Source of the DNA: Oceanobacillus sp. HTM 045 | Lineage (GTDB): Bacteria; Pseudomonadota; Alphaproteobacteria; Rhodobacterales; Rhodobacteraceae | DNA length: 64,000 bases | Direction of reading: 5' to 3' | Assembly (NCBI GenBank): GCA_009733745.1 | Contig: WNWL01000006.1 | Coordinates: 124,001 to 188,000, forward strand | Shown: positions 1 through 12,240 of the stretch, piece by piece | How positions within the stretch are numbered: the stretch's first letter is position 1 | Layout: every line of letters starts with the position of its first letter | Made by a program: the position numbers and the translations under genes | The notes under the pieces: model-generated | The model's input: only the letters and a program-made list of their open reading frames with translations | Databases searched by the model: none | What the model was told of the DNA's origin: nothing

Positions 1-4654
<4,654 letters not shown>

Positions 4655-4999
4655 GTCGCTCTCCGTCACCTTTTCTTTCGGGCGCAACGCACCGTTTGCG
4701 GCGGAGGGCTCCGCCGCATGACTGTCACGATCTCATCGGGAAGGCGCACGCCCCCGAGGCGTCGCCGGTCTTCCCCCACGTCCACCCGAATCTGCGGGTC
4801 ACGCGGGAATTTCGGGCCGTGCGAAGACAGGTCCGTTAACGAATTGTGAAGGTTTTGCTTCTGCCCACAGACATATCGGGAAGTTGACCAGCGGGCGCGA
4901 ATCCGCGCTGAAACGGCACGTTGCACGGAGGCCCGCGACCGGCGCGGTCACTCCCGCCGCATCACTTCCCGGCGGCTTGGCCCCGCGCCCCGGCAGCCC
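4655..4999. other. Intergenic region, no gene seen
   Basis: 345 bases between the divergently placed start of the large phosphatase gene (reading left from 4654) and the end of the next leftward gene. It should hold the phosphatase promoter on the minus strand, including an AT-richer patch near 4835-4875. I see no convincing -35/-10 pair, no Pho-box-like repeat that I would defend, and no coding frame with a good ribosome site. Confidence 0.5.
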
Positions 5000-5719
5000 T
5001 CAGCCGCGCAGCTTCCTGTAGACCCCGCGCTCCTTGCCGAGCGCCTCCTGCATCTCCCGCAGCCGGCTAGCGGCGGCATCGTCCATCACCGCGGTCTCCA
5101 GCCCGGCGGGGAGCCGCGGCACCGGGATCGCCTGCGCCACCGGCGTCCCCGCCGGCAGCACACCCTCGAAGCCCGGATCGGTCCAGAGCGCGGGAAAATG
5201 CACCAGCCCGTCGGCGAAGCGGTCGCACTGCACCACGCCGGCCAGCGTGCGGAACGGCAGGTCCTCCCGGTTCAGCGGGTGGGTGAAGAGGAGCGACCAG
5301 CCCTCCGGCGCCTGCAGCGTCCAAAAGTTCATGAACTTGACCACGAACCCCTCGCCCACCGGCAGCGGCGAGCCCGCCGCCTGCTCAGGCACGTGCAGCC
5401 CGACCGGCGCGCGCGACATGAGCTGGTCCGGCACGATAGGCGGGTCCCAGTCCCATTCGATCTCGCCGCCCGTCACGGTCAGGTCCGCCGCCAGCGGGAC
5501 CAGGAGCCCCAGCGACAGCGCGTCGATCAGCGGCGGGCAGTGCTTCAGCGTGCGCACCCGCTCGCCCCCGAGCGTGGCGCTCTCCACCTCAGAGGGCATC
5601 TCGCGCAGCCAGCCCGGCAGCGCCTCGGCCGCCAGCACCGGCTTCGGCAGCACCGCCTCCAGCGCCGGATGGCAACGGGCAACGATCTTCGGCGGGGCGA
5701 TCCCCAGAATTTCCGCCAT
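5000..5719 (-). CDS. DUF6065-like uncharacterised protein
   Basis: 239 residues from the ATG at 5719, which overlaps the upstream VOC gene's stop in TGATG after the ribosome site GGAGGGG; a GTG one codon earlier is also possible. The protein has conserved-looking blocks: LPGWLREMP, the HCPPLIDAL stretch, WDWDPP, VKFMNFWT, LLFTHPLNREDLPF and a C-terminal ERGVYRK. I recall this pattern from a domain-of-unknown-function family (DUF6065) found in proteobacteria, but that name is from memory. There is no signal peptide and there are no membrane segments. It is the last gene of a leftward, translationally coupled set (VOC, RidA, VOC, this gene) below the ABC importer genes, so a role in handling the imported compound is possible but unproven. 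Confidence 0.7.
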   Translation of the reverse strand: MAEILGIAPPKIVARCHPALEAVLPKPVLAAEALPGWLREMPSEVESATLGGERVRTLKHCPPLIDALSLGLLVPLAADLTVTGGEIEWDWDPPIVPDQLMSRAPVGLHVPEQAAGSPLPVGEGFVVKFMNFWTLQAPEGWSLLFTHPLNREDLPFRTLAGVVQCDRFADGLVHFPALWTDPGFEGVLPAGTPVAQAIPVPRLPAGLETAVMDDAAASRLREMQEALGKERGVYRKLRG

Positions 5720-6126
5720 CACCCCTCCCTCGGGTGGCCGAAGAAGCAGACATGGCCGTCCGGGTCCGCCACGGCGAAGCCGCGCAGGCCTTCGTCGGTG
5801 TCGGCCAGCGGCTCCGCGAAGGCCACCCCGCGCGCGGCGAACTCCCGCGCCAGCGCGTCCGGCTCGGCGGCGAGGACGAACGTGTCCCAGCGCGCCCAGG
5901 GATGCCGCGCCGGGTTCGGCAGCGGGGCCACCTCCGGCCCGATCTCCTTCAGCATGATCTGCGCCATGCCCCGCCCGACGATCACGAAGCCCGGCGCCTC
6001 GAAACGGCAGCCGAAGCCGAGGCGGTCGACATAGAACGCACGCGCCGACGCCACGTCGCGCGAGATGAAGAAGGGCGTGCAGGGTCCCATCCCGATCCCG
6101 CCCCCGATCCCATCACCCCCGGTCAT
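5719..6126 (-). CDS. VOC-superfamily (glyoxalase/bleomycin-resistance fold) protein
   Basis: 135 residues. The first half has the beta-alpha-beta pattern PFFISRDVASARAFYVDRLGF, and the second half ends in FAVADPDGHVCFFGH, both typical of vicinal-oxygen-chelate proteins. The single-domain size is normal for the family. The ATG at 6126 overlaps the RidA stop (ATGA). The Gly-rich first dozen residues suggest that the Met in GIGMGPCTPF could be the true start. VOC proteins include lyases, dioxygenases and drug-binding proteins; nothing here fixes the substrate. It is coupled to the genes on both sides, so it is co-translated with them. Confidence 0.85.
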   Translation of the reverse strand: MTGGDGIGGGIGMGPCTPFFISRDVASARAFYVDRLGFGCRFEAPGFVIVGRGMAQIMLKEIGPEVAPLPNPARHPWARWDTFVLAAEPDALAREFAARGVAFAEPLADTDEGLRGFAVADPDGHVCFFGHPREG

Positions 6127-6563
6127 GGCGCACCATGCATCGGCACCGCCCCCGCCGGGGCCACGAACCGCTCGCGCGGGATCTCGGCCGAGGCGGTGAT
6201 CTCCACCACCAGCCGCGTGTCGTAGAGCGCGGCCACCTCCACCGTGGTGGTGATCGGGTAGGGCGGCGCGAAGGCCGCCTTGCGGATGTCGCCGCAGGCC
6301 ATGAAGGCGCGGATGTCGGTGGTGTACTGGGTCAGCGCGAAGATGTCCGACAGCCGCCCGCCGGCGGCCTCCAGCGCCGCGCGGATATTGGCCAGCACCT
6401 GCGCCACCTGCGCCCGCATGTCGCCGGGGCCGACCACCTCGCCTGCGGCGTCGAGCGACACCTGCCCCTTCAGGTGCACCACCTGCCCCGCGCCCTGCAG
6501 CACCATCGTCGAGAAGGCGCCGAAGGGCTGCCAGATCCCGCCCGGGTTCACGGCCTCAGCCAT
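6123..6563 (-). CDS. RidA/YjgF/YER057c-family enamine/imine deaminase-like protein
   Basis: 146 residues of the trimeric RidA fold. Recognisable segments are VVHLKGQVSLDAAGEVV, the QVLANIRAALEAAG helix, and VEVAALYDTRLVVEITA near the end. Family members hydrolyse reactive enamines or imines made by PLP enzymes, or act on related amine intermediates. The Arg that ion-pairs with the substrate carboxylate in true RidA (usually in an R-x-T/C-V-EV context) is not there, because the strand reads ITTTVEVAAL; a different subfamily is likely. It overlaps the VOC genes on both sides (8 bases upstream, ATGA downstream). Confidence 0.88.
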   Translation of the reverse strand: MAEAVNPGGIWQPFGAFSTMVLQGAGQVVHLKGQVSLDAAGEVVGPGDMRAQVAQVLANIRAALEAAGGRLSDIFALTQYTTDIRAFMACGDIRKAAFAPPYPITTTVEVAALYDTRLVVEITASAEIPRERFVAPAGAVPMHGAP

Positions 6564-6996
6564 CCTCTCCCTCCTCTCCCGCGCGCGGCGGTCCGATCAG
6601 GTCCCACAGGTTGCCGCAGACGTCGCGGAACACGGCCACCGTGCCATAGGGCTCGCAGCGCGGCGCGCCGCGCACGAACTCGACGCCTTGCGCAAGGAAG
6701 CGTCGGTAGTCGCGCCAGAAATCGTCGGTGTGGAGGAAGAACGCCACCCGCCCGCCGGTCTGGTCGCCGATCCGCGCCACCTGCTCCGGCGTCGCCGCCT
6801 CGGCCAGAAGCAGCGCCGCCCCGCCCGCTTCCGGCGCCACCACGACCCAGCGCTTGGCGCCGTGCGGCGGCATGGTCTGCGCCGCCGGGCTGTCCTCCAC
6901 CAGCGCGAAGCCGAGCCGGCCGACGAAGAAGCCGATCGCCTCGTCGTAGTCGCGCACGACCAGCGTGCTCAGCGCGATGGACCGGCTGCCGGTCAT
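6556..6996 (-). CDS. VOC-superfamily protein (glyoxalase-like)
   Basis: 146 residues. It begins STLVVRDYDEAIGFFVGRLGF, carries the middle block FFLHTDDFWRDYRRFLAQGV, and ends TVAVFRDVCGNLWDLIGPP, the usual two half-repeats of a VOC domain with a Glu/Asp-rich tail. The ATG at 6996 follows GGGGGAGACC. It overlaps the RidA gene by 8 bases and begins 30 bases after the permease gene ends, so it belongs to the same leftward transcript as the ABC importer. It differs clearly from the VOC gene at 5719-6126, so this is not a recent tandem duplication. Substrate unknown. Confidence 0.86.
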   Translation of the reverse strand: MTGSRSIALSTLVVRDYDEAIGFFVGRLGFALVEDSPAAQTMPPHGAKRWVVVAPEAGGAALLLAEAATPEQVARIGDQTGGRVAFFLHTDDFWRDYRRFLAQGVEFVRGAPRCEPYGTVAVFRDVCGNLWDLIGPPRAGEEGEDG

Positions 6997-7026
6997 GGTC
7001 TCCCCCGCGTTCCGCCGGGCCGGAGC

Positions 7027-7929
7027 CTACTTCTTCCGCTCGCCGCGCTGCAACGCGGTGTGCGCCACCGCGGCGATCACCGTCAGCACGATGATCACGG
7101 TGCCGACCGCGTTGATCACCGGCGGGTGGCCGTTGGGGTTGCGCGCCATCGCGCCGATCTCGGTGGCGAAGGTGCAGGCCCCGCCCTTGGCGAACATGGT
7201 GGTGTTGTAGTTCTCCATCGACGCCATGAAGGCGATCACCCCGGCCGAGATCAGCGCCGGGGCGAGGAACGGCAGGGTGATGCGCCGGAACACCCGGAAA
7301 GGCGAGGCGCCGAGGTCGAGCGCGGCCTCCTCGTACTCCACCGGCTGACGCTGCAGCCGCGCCATCAGAATCAGCATCGGGTAGCCGGCGATGAAGGTCA
7401 GCTGCGCCATCATGATGGTGAAGAGCCCGGCATCGACCCCGACCGAACCCCAGAACACCAGCGCCGAGAGCCCGAGCACGATCCCCGGCGCCAGCAGCGG
7501 CGAGAGCAGCACCCACCACAGGAACCCGTTGAAGCGCGAGCGCCAGCGGGTCAGCATCACCGCCCCCGCGAGGCCCAGCAGCAGCGCCATCGGCACCACG
7601 CCGAGCGCCACCCAGAGCGAGTTCTCGAAGCAGCCGACGAAGCGGTCGCGGTCGAGCGCGCGCAGCACCGGGTCGGCGCGCAGTTCCGCCTCCTCCATCC
7701 AGAAGAAGGCGTACCACTTGTCCGTCAGCCCGCGCCACTCGGTGACCGAGGGCGGCGAGATGTCGTTGAAGCTCGCCACCACCATCAGCAGGAGCGGCGC
7801 GAACATGAAGACCAGGAAGAACCCGGTATAGAGCGTCAGCAGCGCGTCCGCCCCGATCAGCGGGCGGGACCCGCGCGACACCCGCGCCGCCGCCTGCGCG
7901 CCCGAAACCCCGATGCCGCCATCCGCCAT
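7027..7929 (-). CDS. PotC-like ABC transporter permease
   Basis: 300 residues from the ATG at 7929, with about six hydrophobic helices; the first is near residues 28-52 (TGFFLVFMFAPLLLMVV). The cytoplasmic EAA loop is clear in the second half (EEAALDLGASPFRVFRRI), followed by FLAPALISAG. This is the layout of the MetI-like permease of spermidine/putrescine-type importers. The same frame stays open far upstream, but the PotB-like gene occupies that DNA. It ends in a basic tail (RGERKK). With the PotB- and PotA-like genes it forms the inner-membrane part of an importer. Polyamines, opines and related cations are possible substrates. Confidence 0.92.
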   Translation of the reverse strand: MADGGIGVSGAQAAARVSRGSRPLIGADALLTLYTGFFLVFMFAPLLLMVVASFNDISPPSVTEWRGLTDKWYAFFWMEEAELRADPVLRALDRDRFVGCFENSLWVALGVVPMALLLGLAGAVMLTRWRSRFNGFLWWVLLSPLLAPGIVLGLSALVFWGSVGVDAGLFTIMMAQLTFIAGYPMLILMARLQRQPVEYEEAALDLGASPFRVFRRITLPFLAPALISAGVIAFMASMENYNTTMFAKGGACTFATEIGAMARNPNGHPPVINAVGTVIIVLTVIAAVAHTALQRGERKK

Positions 7930-7940
7930 CGCTCGCCCCC

Positions 7941-9359
7941 TCAGGCCCGCACGAAGTCCTTCAGGCGGGCCCGCATCACCCACATGAAGAGCGCCACGAT
8001 CACGAAGCAGAGGATGGTGAAGGCGAAGCTGTAGGCCGCGCCCACGTTCGAGTTCTCGGACTCGAAGAACTTGTTGTAGATCGTCTGGCTGAACCACTCG
8101 GACTGGAGCCCGCGGCTGATGATCCGCGGCACCGAGAAGGCGCCCGCCGAGAGCATGAAGGTGGTGATGCAGCCCACCGCGATGCCCGGCTTGGTGTGCG
8201 GGATCACGATCCGGCGGTGGATCCGCCAGGTCGAGGCCCCGAGGTCGCGCGCCGCCTCGATCTGGTTGCGGTCGAGCGTGGACATGACGTTCACCATCGG
8301 GAACACCATGAACAGGATGTAGGTGTAGACGATCACCATGAAGACGGTGACGGGACTTCGCTTGAACTCGATCCCCCCGCCCGCGTCGAGGTCGATCAGC
8401 CCGGCGAAGTCCAGCGCGGCGTTGATCAGCCCGCGCGTCTCGATCAGCGAAACCCAGGCATAGACCCGCATCAGCTCGACGATGGCGTAGGGGATCACCA
8501 GCGCCAGGAACAGCCACATCGCCTTGCGCGGCCCGGAATTGAGCGCGAGGTTGTAGGCGACCGGGTAGCAGACCACGAGCGCGAACAGCGTGGCCAGCAC
8601 CGCGAAGAACAGCGTGCGCGCCAGCGTGACGAGGGTCAGGCGCACATGCACCACCCCGTCCTTCTCGAACCGCAGCCCGATCAGCTCGTAGACCCGGTTG
8701 ACGATCTTCGCGTCCTCGGCCGCCTTCGTCTCGGCGCTCATCGGGATCGCGCGGGCGGCGAAGATCACGTCGAAATTCTCGGTGGTGTAGGGGAAGGCCG
8801 CGGCCTCCGCCTCCTTCACCTCCGCGAGCAGCCCCTGCGCCGCCGCCTCGACGGCGCGGGCCTGCGCCATCTGCTCCTCGATGGGCGCGTCCGGGTCCAC
8901 CTTCAGAATCGGCAGGCCGTAGGCGCTGACCAGCGTCGCCGGCTCCGCGTCCGGGTCGCGCACGAGGCTCGTCTCGGTCGTCGCCCGGTCGCATTGCAGG
9001 ATGTAGGGCCGCACCTGCCCCGCGCCCGCCCCGCCCGAGATCGACGGCACGCCCATGCCCGAGGCGGAGGGCACGCCCATCCCGCTCGCCGAGGGGATGC
9101 CGAGCCCGCCATTGTCCGGCGCCGCCTCCGGCTCGGTTTCCGGCTCGGCGGCATAGGTCTCCAGCACCGTCTGGCAGGTGCTGGCGTCGCGCGCCACGGT
9201 CGCCACGACCGAGCTGTCCAGCGCCCTTCCCGGCGCGCGCAGCGACTTGTCGAGCATGGTGAGCTGCGGGAAGGCGATCAGCAGGAACGCCCAGCCCGCC
9301 ACCGCCACCACGAAGGCGGCGGTCAGCCCGCGCCCGTAGCTGCGGATGAGCTTCCTCAT
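7941..9359 (-). CDS. PotB-like ABC transporter permease with a large periplasmic insertion
   Basis: 472 residues, well above the roughly 280-310 of PotB. After the first helix (residues about 13-34) there is a long non-membrane segment of about 180 residues before the remaining helices (VTLARTLFFAVLATLFALVV onward). The insertion holds a short Gly/Ser repeat (SASGMGVP twice, then SISGG) and a Cys pair (TCQT and ILQCDR). The cytoplasmic EAA motif is EAARDLGASTWRIHRRI near residue 367. Its start overlaps the ATPase gene's stop (ATGA), so the two are translationally coupled. I recall long N-terminal periplasmic insertions in some marine alphaproteobacterial polyamine-type permeases; their function is unknown to me. 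Confidence 0.9.
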   Translation of the reverse strand: MRKLIRSYGRGLTAAFVVAVAGWAFLLIAFPQLTMLDKSLRAPGRALDSSVVATVARDASTCQTVLETYAAEPETEPEAAPDNGGLGIPSASGMGVPSASGMGVPSISGGAGAGQVRPYILQCDRATTETSLVRDPDAEPATLVSAYGLPILKVDPDAPIEEQMAQARAVEAAAQGLLAEVKEAEAAAFPYTTENFDVIFAARAIPMSAETKAAEDAKIVNRVYELIGLRFEKDGVVHVRLTLVTLARTLFFAVLATLFALVVCYPVAYNLALNSGPRKAMWLFLALVIPYAIVELMRVYAWVSLIETRGLINAALDFAGLIDLDAGGGIEFKRSPVTVFMVIVYTYILFMVFPMVNVMSTLDRNQIEAARDLGASTWRIHRRIVIPHTKPGIAVGCITTFMLSAGAFSVPRIISRGLQSEWFSQTIYNKFFESENSNVGAAYSFAFTILCFVIVALFMWVMRARLKDFVRA

Positions 9360-10468
9360 GCCGCGGCGATCTCTTTCCCGGTGCGGGCCAGCGCCCCCTC
9401 CGGCAGCACCAGCGCCTGCTCGCAGGCGAAGCCGATCCGCGCCTCCGGCGGCACCGACAGGCCCGCGTCGCCCTCGTTCGGCATGTGCATGGCGATCTCG
9501 CGGCCCTGCGCGCGCAGGAAGATGTTGACGAACGGCCCCTCCAGGTCGCGCCGCTCCACCGCGGCGTCGAACTGGTTGCCGAAATGCCGCCCCGGCGTGA
9601 CGAAGCCGACATGCTCGGGGCGCACGAATACCATCGCCCGGTCGCCCTCCGCCAGCCCGTGGCCGTTGCGCCCGCGGATCCGCCCGAGCGGCGTCTCGAC
9701 CCAGGCGAGACCGTCCTCCATCGAGGCCACGGTGCCCTCGAACACGTTCGCCTCACCGACGAAGCTGGCGACGAAGGCCGTGGCGGGGCGCGAGTAGATC
9801 TCGTCGCCCGGGCCGACCTGCTCGATCACGCCCGCGTTCATCACCGCGATGCGGTCCGACATGGTCAGCGCCTCGCCCTGGTCGTGGGTGATGTAGATGA
9901 AGGTCACCCCGGTCTTGCGCTGGATCGCGCGCAGCTCCGCGCGCATGTGCTGGCGCAGCTTCAGGTCCAGCGCCGAGAGCGGCTCGTCGAGCAGCAGCAC
10001 CGAGGGCTCCACCGCCAGCGCCCGCGCGATGGCCACGCGCTGGCGCTGCCCGCCCGAAAGCTCGGTCGGCTTCTTGGTCTCGTGGCCCTTCAGCGCCACG
10101 AGGTCGAGCAGCTCCATCGCCTTCTCGCGCCGCGCGCGCCTCCCGACCCCGCGCGCCTCCAGCCCGAAGGCCACGTTCTCCCAGACGCTCATCAGCGGGA
10201 AGAGCGCGAGGTTCTGGAAGATCAGCGCCGTCGGTCGCTGGTTCGGGCCGAGCCCGCGCTGGTCCTCGCCGCCGATCAGCACCCGGCCCGCCGTCGGCTC
10301 CACGAAGCCCGAGACCGCGCGCAGGATGGTGGTCTTGCCGCAGCCCGACGGGCCGAGGATCGAGAAGAACTCGCCCGCGTTGATCGTCAGGTCGGTCGGC
10401 TGCACCGCCGTGAAGCCGTTCGGATAGGTGATCGACATGCCGTCGAGCACGACATCCTTACCGTGCAT
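9356..10468 (-). CDS. PotA-like ABC transporter ATPase
   Basis: 370 residues from the ATG at 10468, which follows GGGGGAAGGGCC; an in-frame start 36 bases earlier is less likely. Walker A GPSGCGKT is at residues 39-46, the signature is LSGGQRQRVAIARALA, Walker B is VLLLDEPLSALD, and the switch region is ITHDQGEAL. A C-terminal TOBE domain follows (RPEHVGFV). This is the energy-coupling subunit of a spermidine/putrescine-, iron- or thiamine-type importer. Its partner binding protein is not adjacent: it lies at 12241-13362, beyond a transglutaminase gene and a 0.8 kb repeat array, so the ATPase gene probably needs its own promoter or read-through across the repeats. Confidence 0.94.
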   Translation of the reverse strand: MHGKDVVLDGMSITYPNGFTAVQPTDLTINAGEFFSILGPSGCGKTTILRAVSGFVEPTAGRVLIGGEDQRGLGPNQRPTALIFQNLALFPLMSVWENVAFGLEARGVGRRARREKAMELLDLVALKGHETKKPTELSGGQRQRVAIARALAVEPSVLLLDEPLSALDLKLRQHMRAELRAIQRKTGVTFIYITHDQGEALTMSDRIAVMNAGVIEQVGPGDEIYSRPATAFVASFVGEANVFEGTVASMEDGLAWVETPLGRIRGRNGHGLAEGDRAMVFVRPEHVGFVTPGRHFGNQFDAAVERRDLEGPFVNIFLRAQGREIAMHMPNEGDAGLSVPPEARIGFACEQALVLPEGALARTGKEIAAA

Positions 10469-10578
10469 GGCCCTTCCCCCGAGACTCCCCGATTCACCAG
10501 GCACACCCGATACAGCGAGAGCGTGACACTACGATGATGGCGGGGGCCGTAGAGCCGTCCGAGTTCGGCGCGAAGGGA

Positions 10579-11142
10579 CACGACCGGCCCTGGTCGGGTG
10601 TGGTGCTTGTTCGGGTCTGCTTGGTTTATCCCCGCCCCCCCCTCCAGCCCTCCGATCCCATTGTAACGTCGCAGAACGCCCGGCCCCGGGGAGGGCCGGA
10701 CGTGGCCCGCGCTAGTCGCGCGTGCTGTAGCTGGTGCTCCGCGCCGCTTCACCCATCCGCCCGGGTGGTTAGCATGGCCTGATCAGCGCGCGAAGGGCAA
10801 CGTCCGGCCCTGGTCGAGCGTAGCACTCCCAATGGTCTGCTTGCTTTATCCCAGCACCCCCTTACGAGCTCATAGCCATTTGCAGCGCTGCAAAACGCCC
10901 GGCACGGGGGAGGTCCGGGCGTGGCCCGCGCTAGCCGCGCGTGCCGTGGCCGATACTGCGCGCCATTTCCCCCGTCCTCTCGGGTGGCAGGCATCGCCGA
11001 AGCCAAGTGCAGAGGGTCACGTCCGGCCCTGGTCGGGCGTGGCGCTCCCAATGGTCTGCTTGGTTTATGGCAGCATCCCCTCCCACACTCCGGACAATTT
11101 GCAGCGTCGCAAAACGCCCGGCCCCGGGGAGGGCCGGACGTG
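10579..11142 (+). repeat. Three tandem copies of a dispersed inverted-repeat element (period about 220 bp)
   Basis: Cores are 10579-10704, 10799-10923 and 11018-11142. Copy 3 begins CACGTCCGGCCCT and ends AGGGCCGGACGTG, a perfect 13-bp terminal inverted repeat. Inside each copy are a conserved TGCTTGGTTTATCCC-like stretch, a small palindrome (TTGCAGCGCTGCAA in copy 2) and an ACGCCCGGCCCCGGGG block. About 95 bp of flank (GGCCCGCGCTAGCCGCGCGTG...) is repeated too, giving the 220-bp period. The array fills the gap from 10469 to 11248 between the PotA-like gene start and the transglutaminase stop; I see no gene there. The same element recurs in opposite orientation at 23503-23635 and 37689-37821. 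Confidence 0.9.
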
Positions 11143-11248
11143 GCCCGGGCTGGTCGCCCGCGCCGTGGCCGATGCGGCGCGCCACTCCTCCTGTCGGCCA
11201 GGGTGGCAGCCACAGCCGACACAGCAGCGCCATGTCACCCCCGCGCCC

Positions 11249-12064
11249 CTACCCCGCTCCCTCCAGAGCGTCGATCCAGACCTCGAACCCGGTCAGCACA
11301 TGCGGGCCGAAGCTGTTGGTCAGCGGCACGTCCGCCGCGTCGCGCCCGCGCGCGATGAGCACGCGCCCGAACCGGGTGTCGTTGTTGCGCGGATCGAAGG
11401 TCCACCACTGCCCGCCGAGATAGACCTCCATCCACGCCGCGAAATCCATCGGCGGATAGGGCGGCGGCTGGCCGATGTCGCTGACATAGCCGGTGCAGTA
11501 GCGCGTCGGGATGTTCAGCGCCCGGCAGAGCGCGATGGCGAGATGGGCGTAGTCCCGGCACACCCCGACCCGCTCCTCATGGGTCTCCCGCGCGGTGCGG
11601 GTCGGGCGCGAATGCTCGTAGCCGAACCGGACATGCTGGTGGACGTAGTCGCACACCGCCTTCACCCGCGCCCAGCCGAGCGGCGTCTCGCCGAACTGTG
11701 CCCAGGCGAAGTCCGACAGGAGGTCACTCTCGCAATACCGCGTCGGCAGCAGGTAGAGCAGCGTCTCCGAGGGCAGCAGCTCCACCGGGTGCTGCACCGC
11801 GTCTAGCCCAACCGGGTCGGACAGGCCCGCGTCCCGGATCACCCCGTCCGTCATCACCGAGAAGGCGCCCGTCGGCGCCACCACCCGGCTGCACCAGTTG
11901 CCGAACGTGTCGCGGTAGGACTCGATCGGCACCGAGGGCGTGGTGGTCAGCAGGTCGGGCCGCTCCAGGTCGCTGGCGCGCGAGTAATGCGTGTTCAGGA
12001 TCAGGACCATCGGTGTCGGCTGCGCGACCTCGTAGGAGAGACGGCACCCCAGGCGCAGACGCAT
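11249..12064 (-). CDS. Transglutaminase-like cysteine protein
   Basis: 271 residues from the ATG at 12064 (ribosome site AGGGAGAG). The N-terminal half resembles the beta-rich bacterial transglutaminase N-domain. The core is ERVGVCRDYAHLAIALCRAL with the presumed nucleophile Cys169, then ARYCTGY-like PTRYCTGY, MDFAAWMEVYLGGQWWTFDPRN with the acidic residue, and GRDAADVPLTNSFG. At the usual His position the segment reads DFAAW, not DFHAW; I recall Ser or Ala there in part of this family, so the base may differ. It sits between the binding-protein gene and the repeat array, on the same strand as the importer. Members act as protease-like or amidase-like hydrolases; the substrate is unknown. Confidence 0.86.
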   Translation of the reverse strand: MRLRLGCRLSYEVAQPTPMVLILNTHYSRASDLERPDLLTTTPSVPIESYRDTFGNWCSRVVAPTGAFSVMTDGVIRDAGLSDPVGLDAVQHPVELLPSETLLYLLPTRYCESDLLSDFAWAQFGETPLGWARVKAVCDYVHQHVRFGYEHSRPTRTARETHEERVGVCRDYAHLAIALCRALNIPTRYCTGYVSDIGQPPPYPPMDFAAWMEVYLGGQWWTFDPRNNDTRFGRVLIARGRDAADVPLTNSFGPHVLTGFEVWIDALEGAG

Positions 12065-12174
12065 GTCGCTCTCCCTGGCTCGGACCGGGCACCCACCGGG
12101 ACGCCCTCACACGTCCCTAGCACGCGCGGCCGCCCCCCGTCGCGGCCTCTCTTCCGGACAAGTACCCGCACGCG

Positions 12175-12204
12175 AAAAGGGCCCCGCGCGCCGGCGCGGG
12201 GCCC
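12175..12204 (-). terminator. Rho-independent terminator after the PotD-like gene
   Basis: On the minus strand, 36 bases past the stop, an 11-bp perfect stem GGGCCCCGCGC / GCGCGGGGCCC with a CGGC loop is followed by TTTT. It ends the binding-protein transcript, or attenuates it before the transglutaminase gene, which explains high binding-protein output relative to the membrane subunits. Confidence 0.85.
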
Positions 12205-12240
12205 CGAAAGCCCGAAACGGGTACTTCAGCCCACGCCGGA

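Noticed and set aside
4666-4926. An 86-codon minus-strand frame upstream of the phosphatase gene
   Set aside because: No ribosome site, no recognisable composition, and it overlaps the probable promoter region.
6280-8034. A 584-codon plus-strand frame
   Set aside because: Antisense to RidA, VOC and PotC-like genes, His/Arg/Gly-rich and without a ribosome site.
10579-11142. Three regular repeats considered as a CRISPR array
   Set aside because: The units are about 220 bp with internal similarity throughout, no short conserved repeat with unique spacers, and no cas genes nearby.
10749-11222. Short open frames inside the repeat array as small genes
   Set aside because: They exist in several frames of the repeat, are basic low-complexity peptides and lack ribosome sites.
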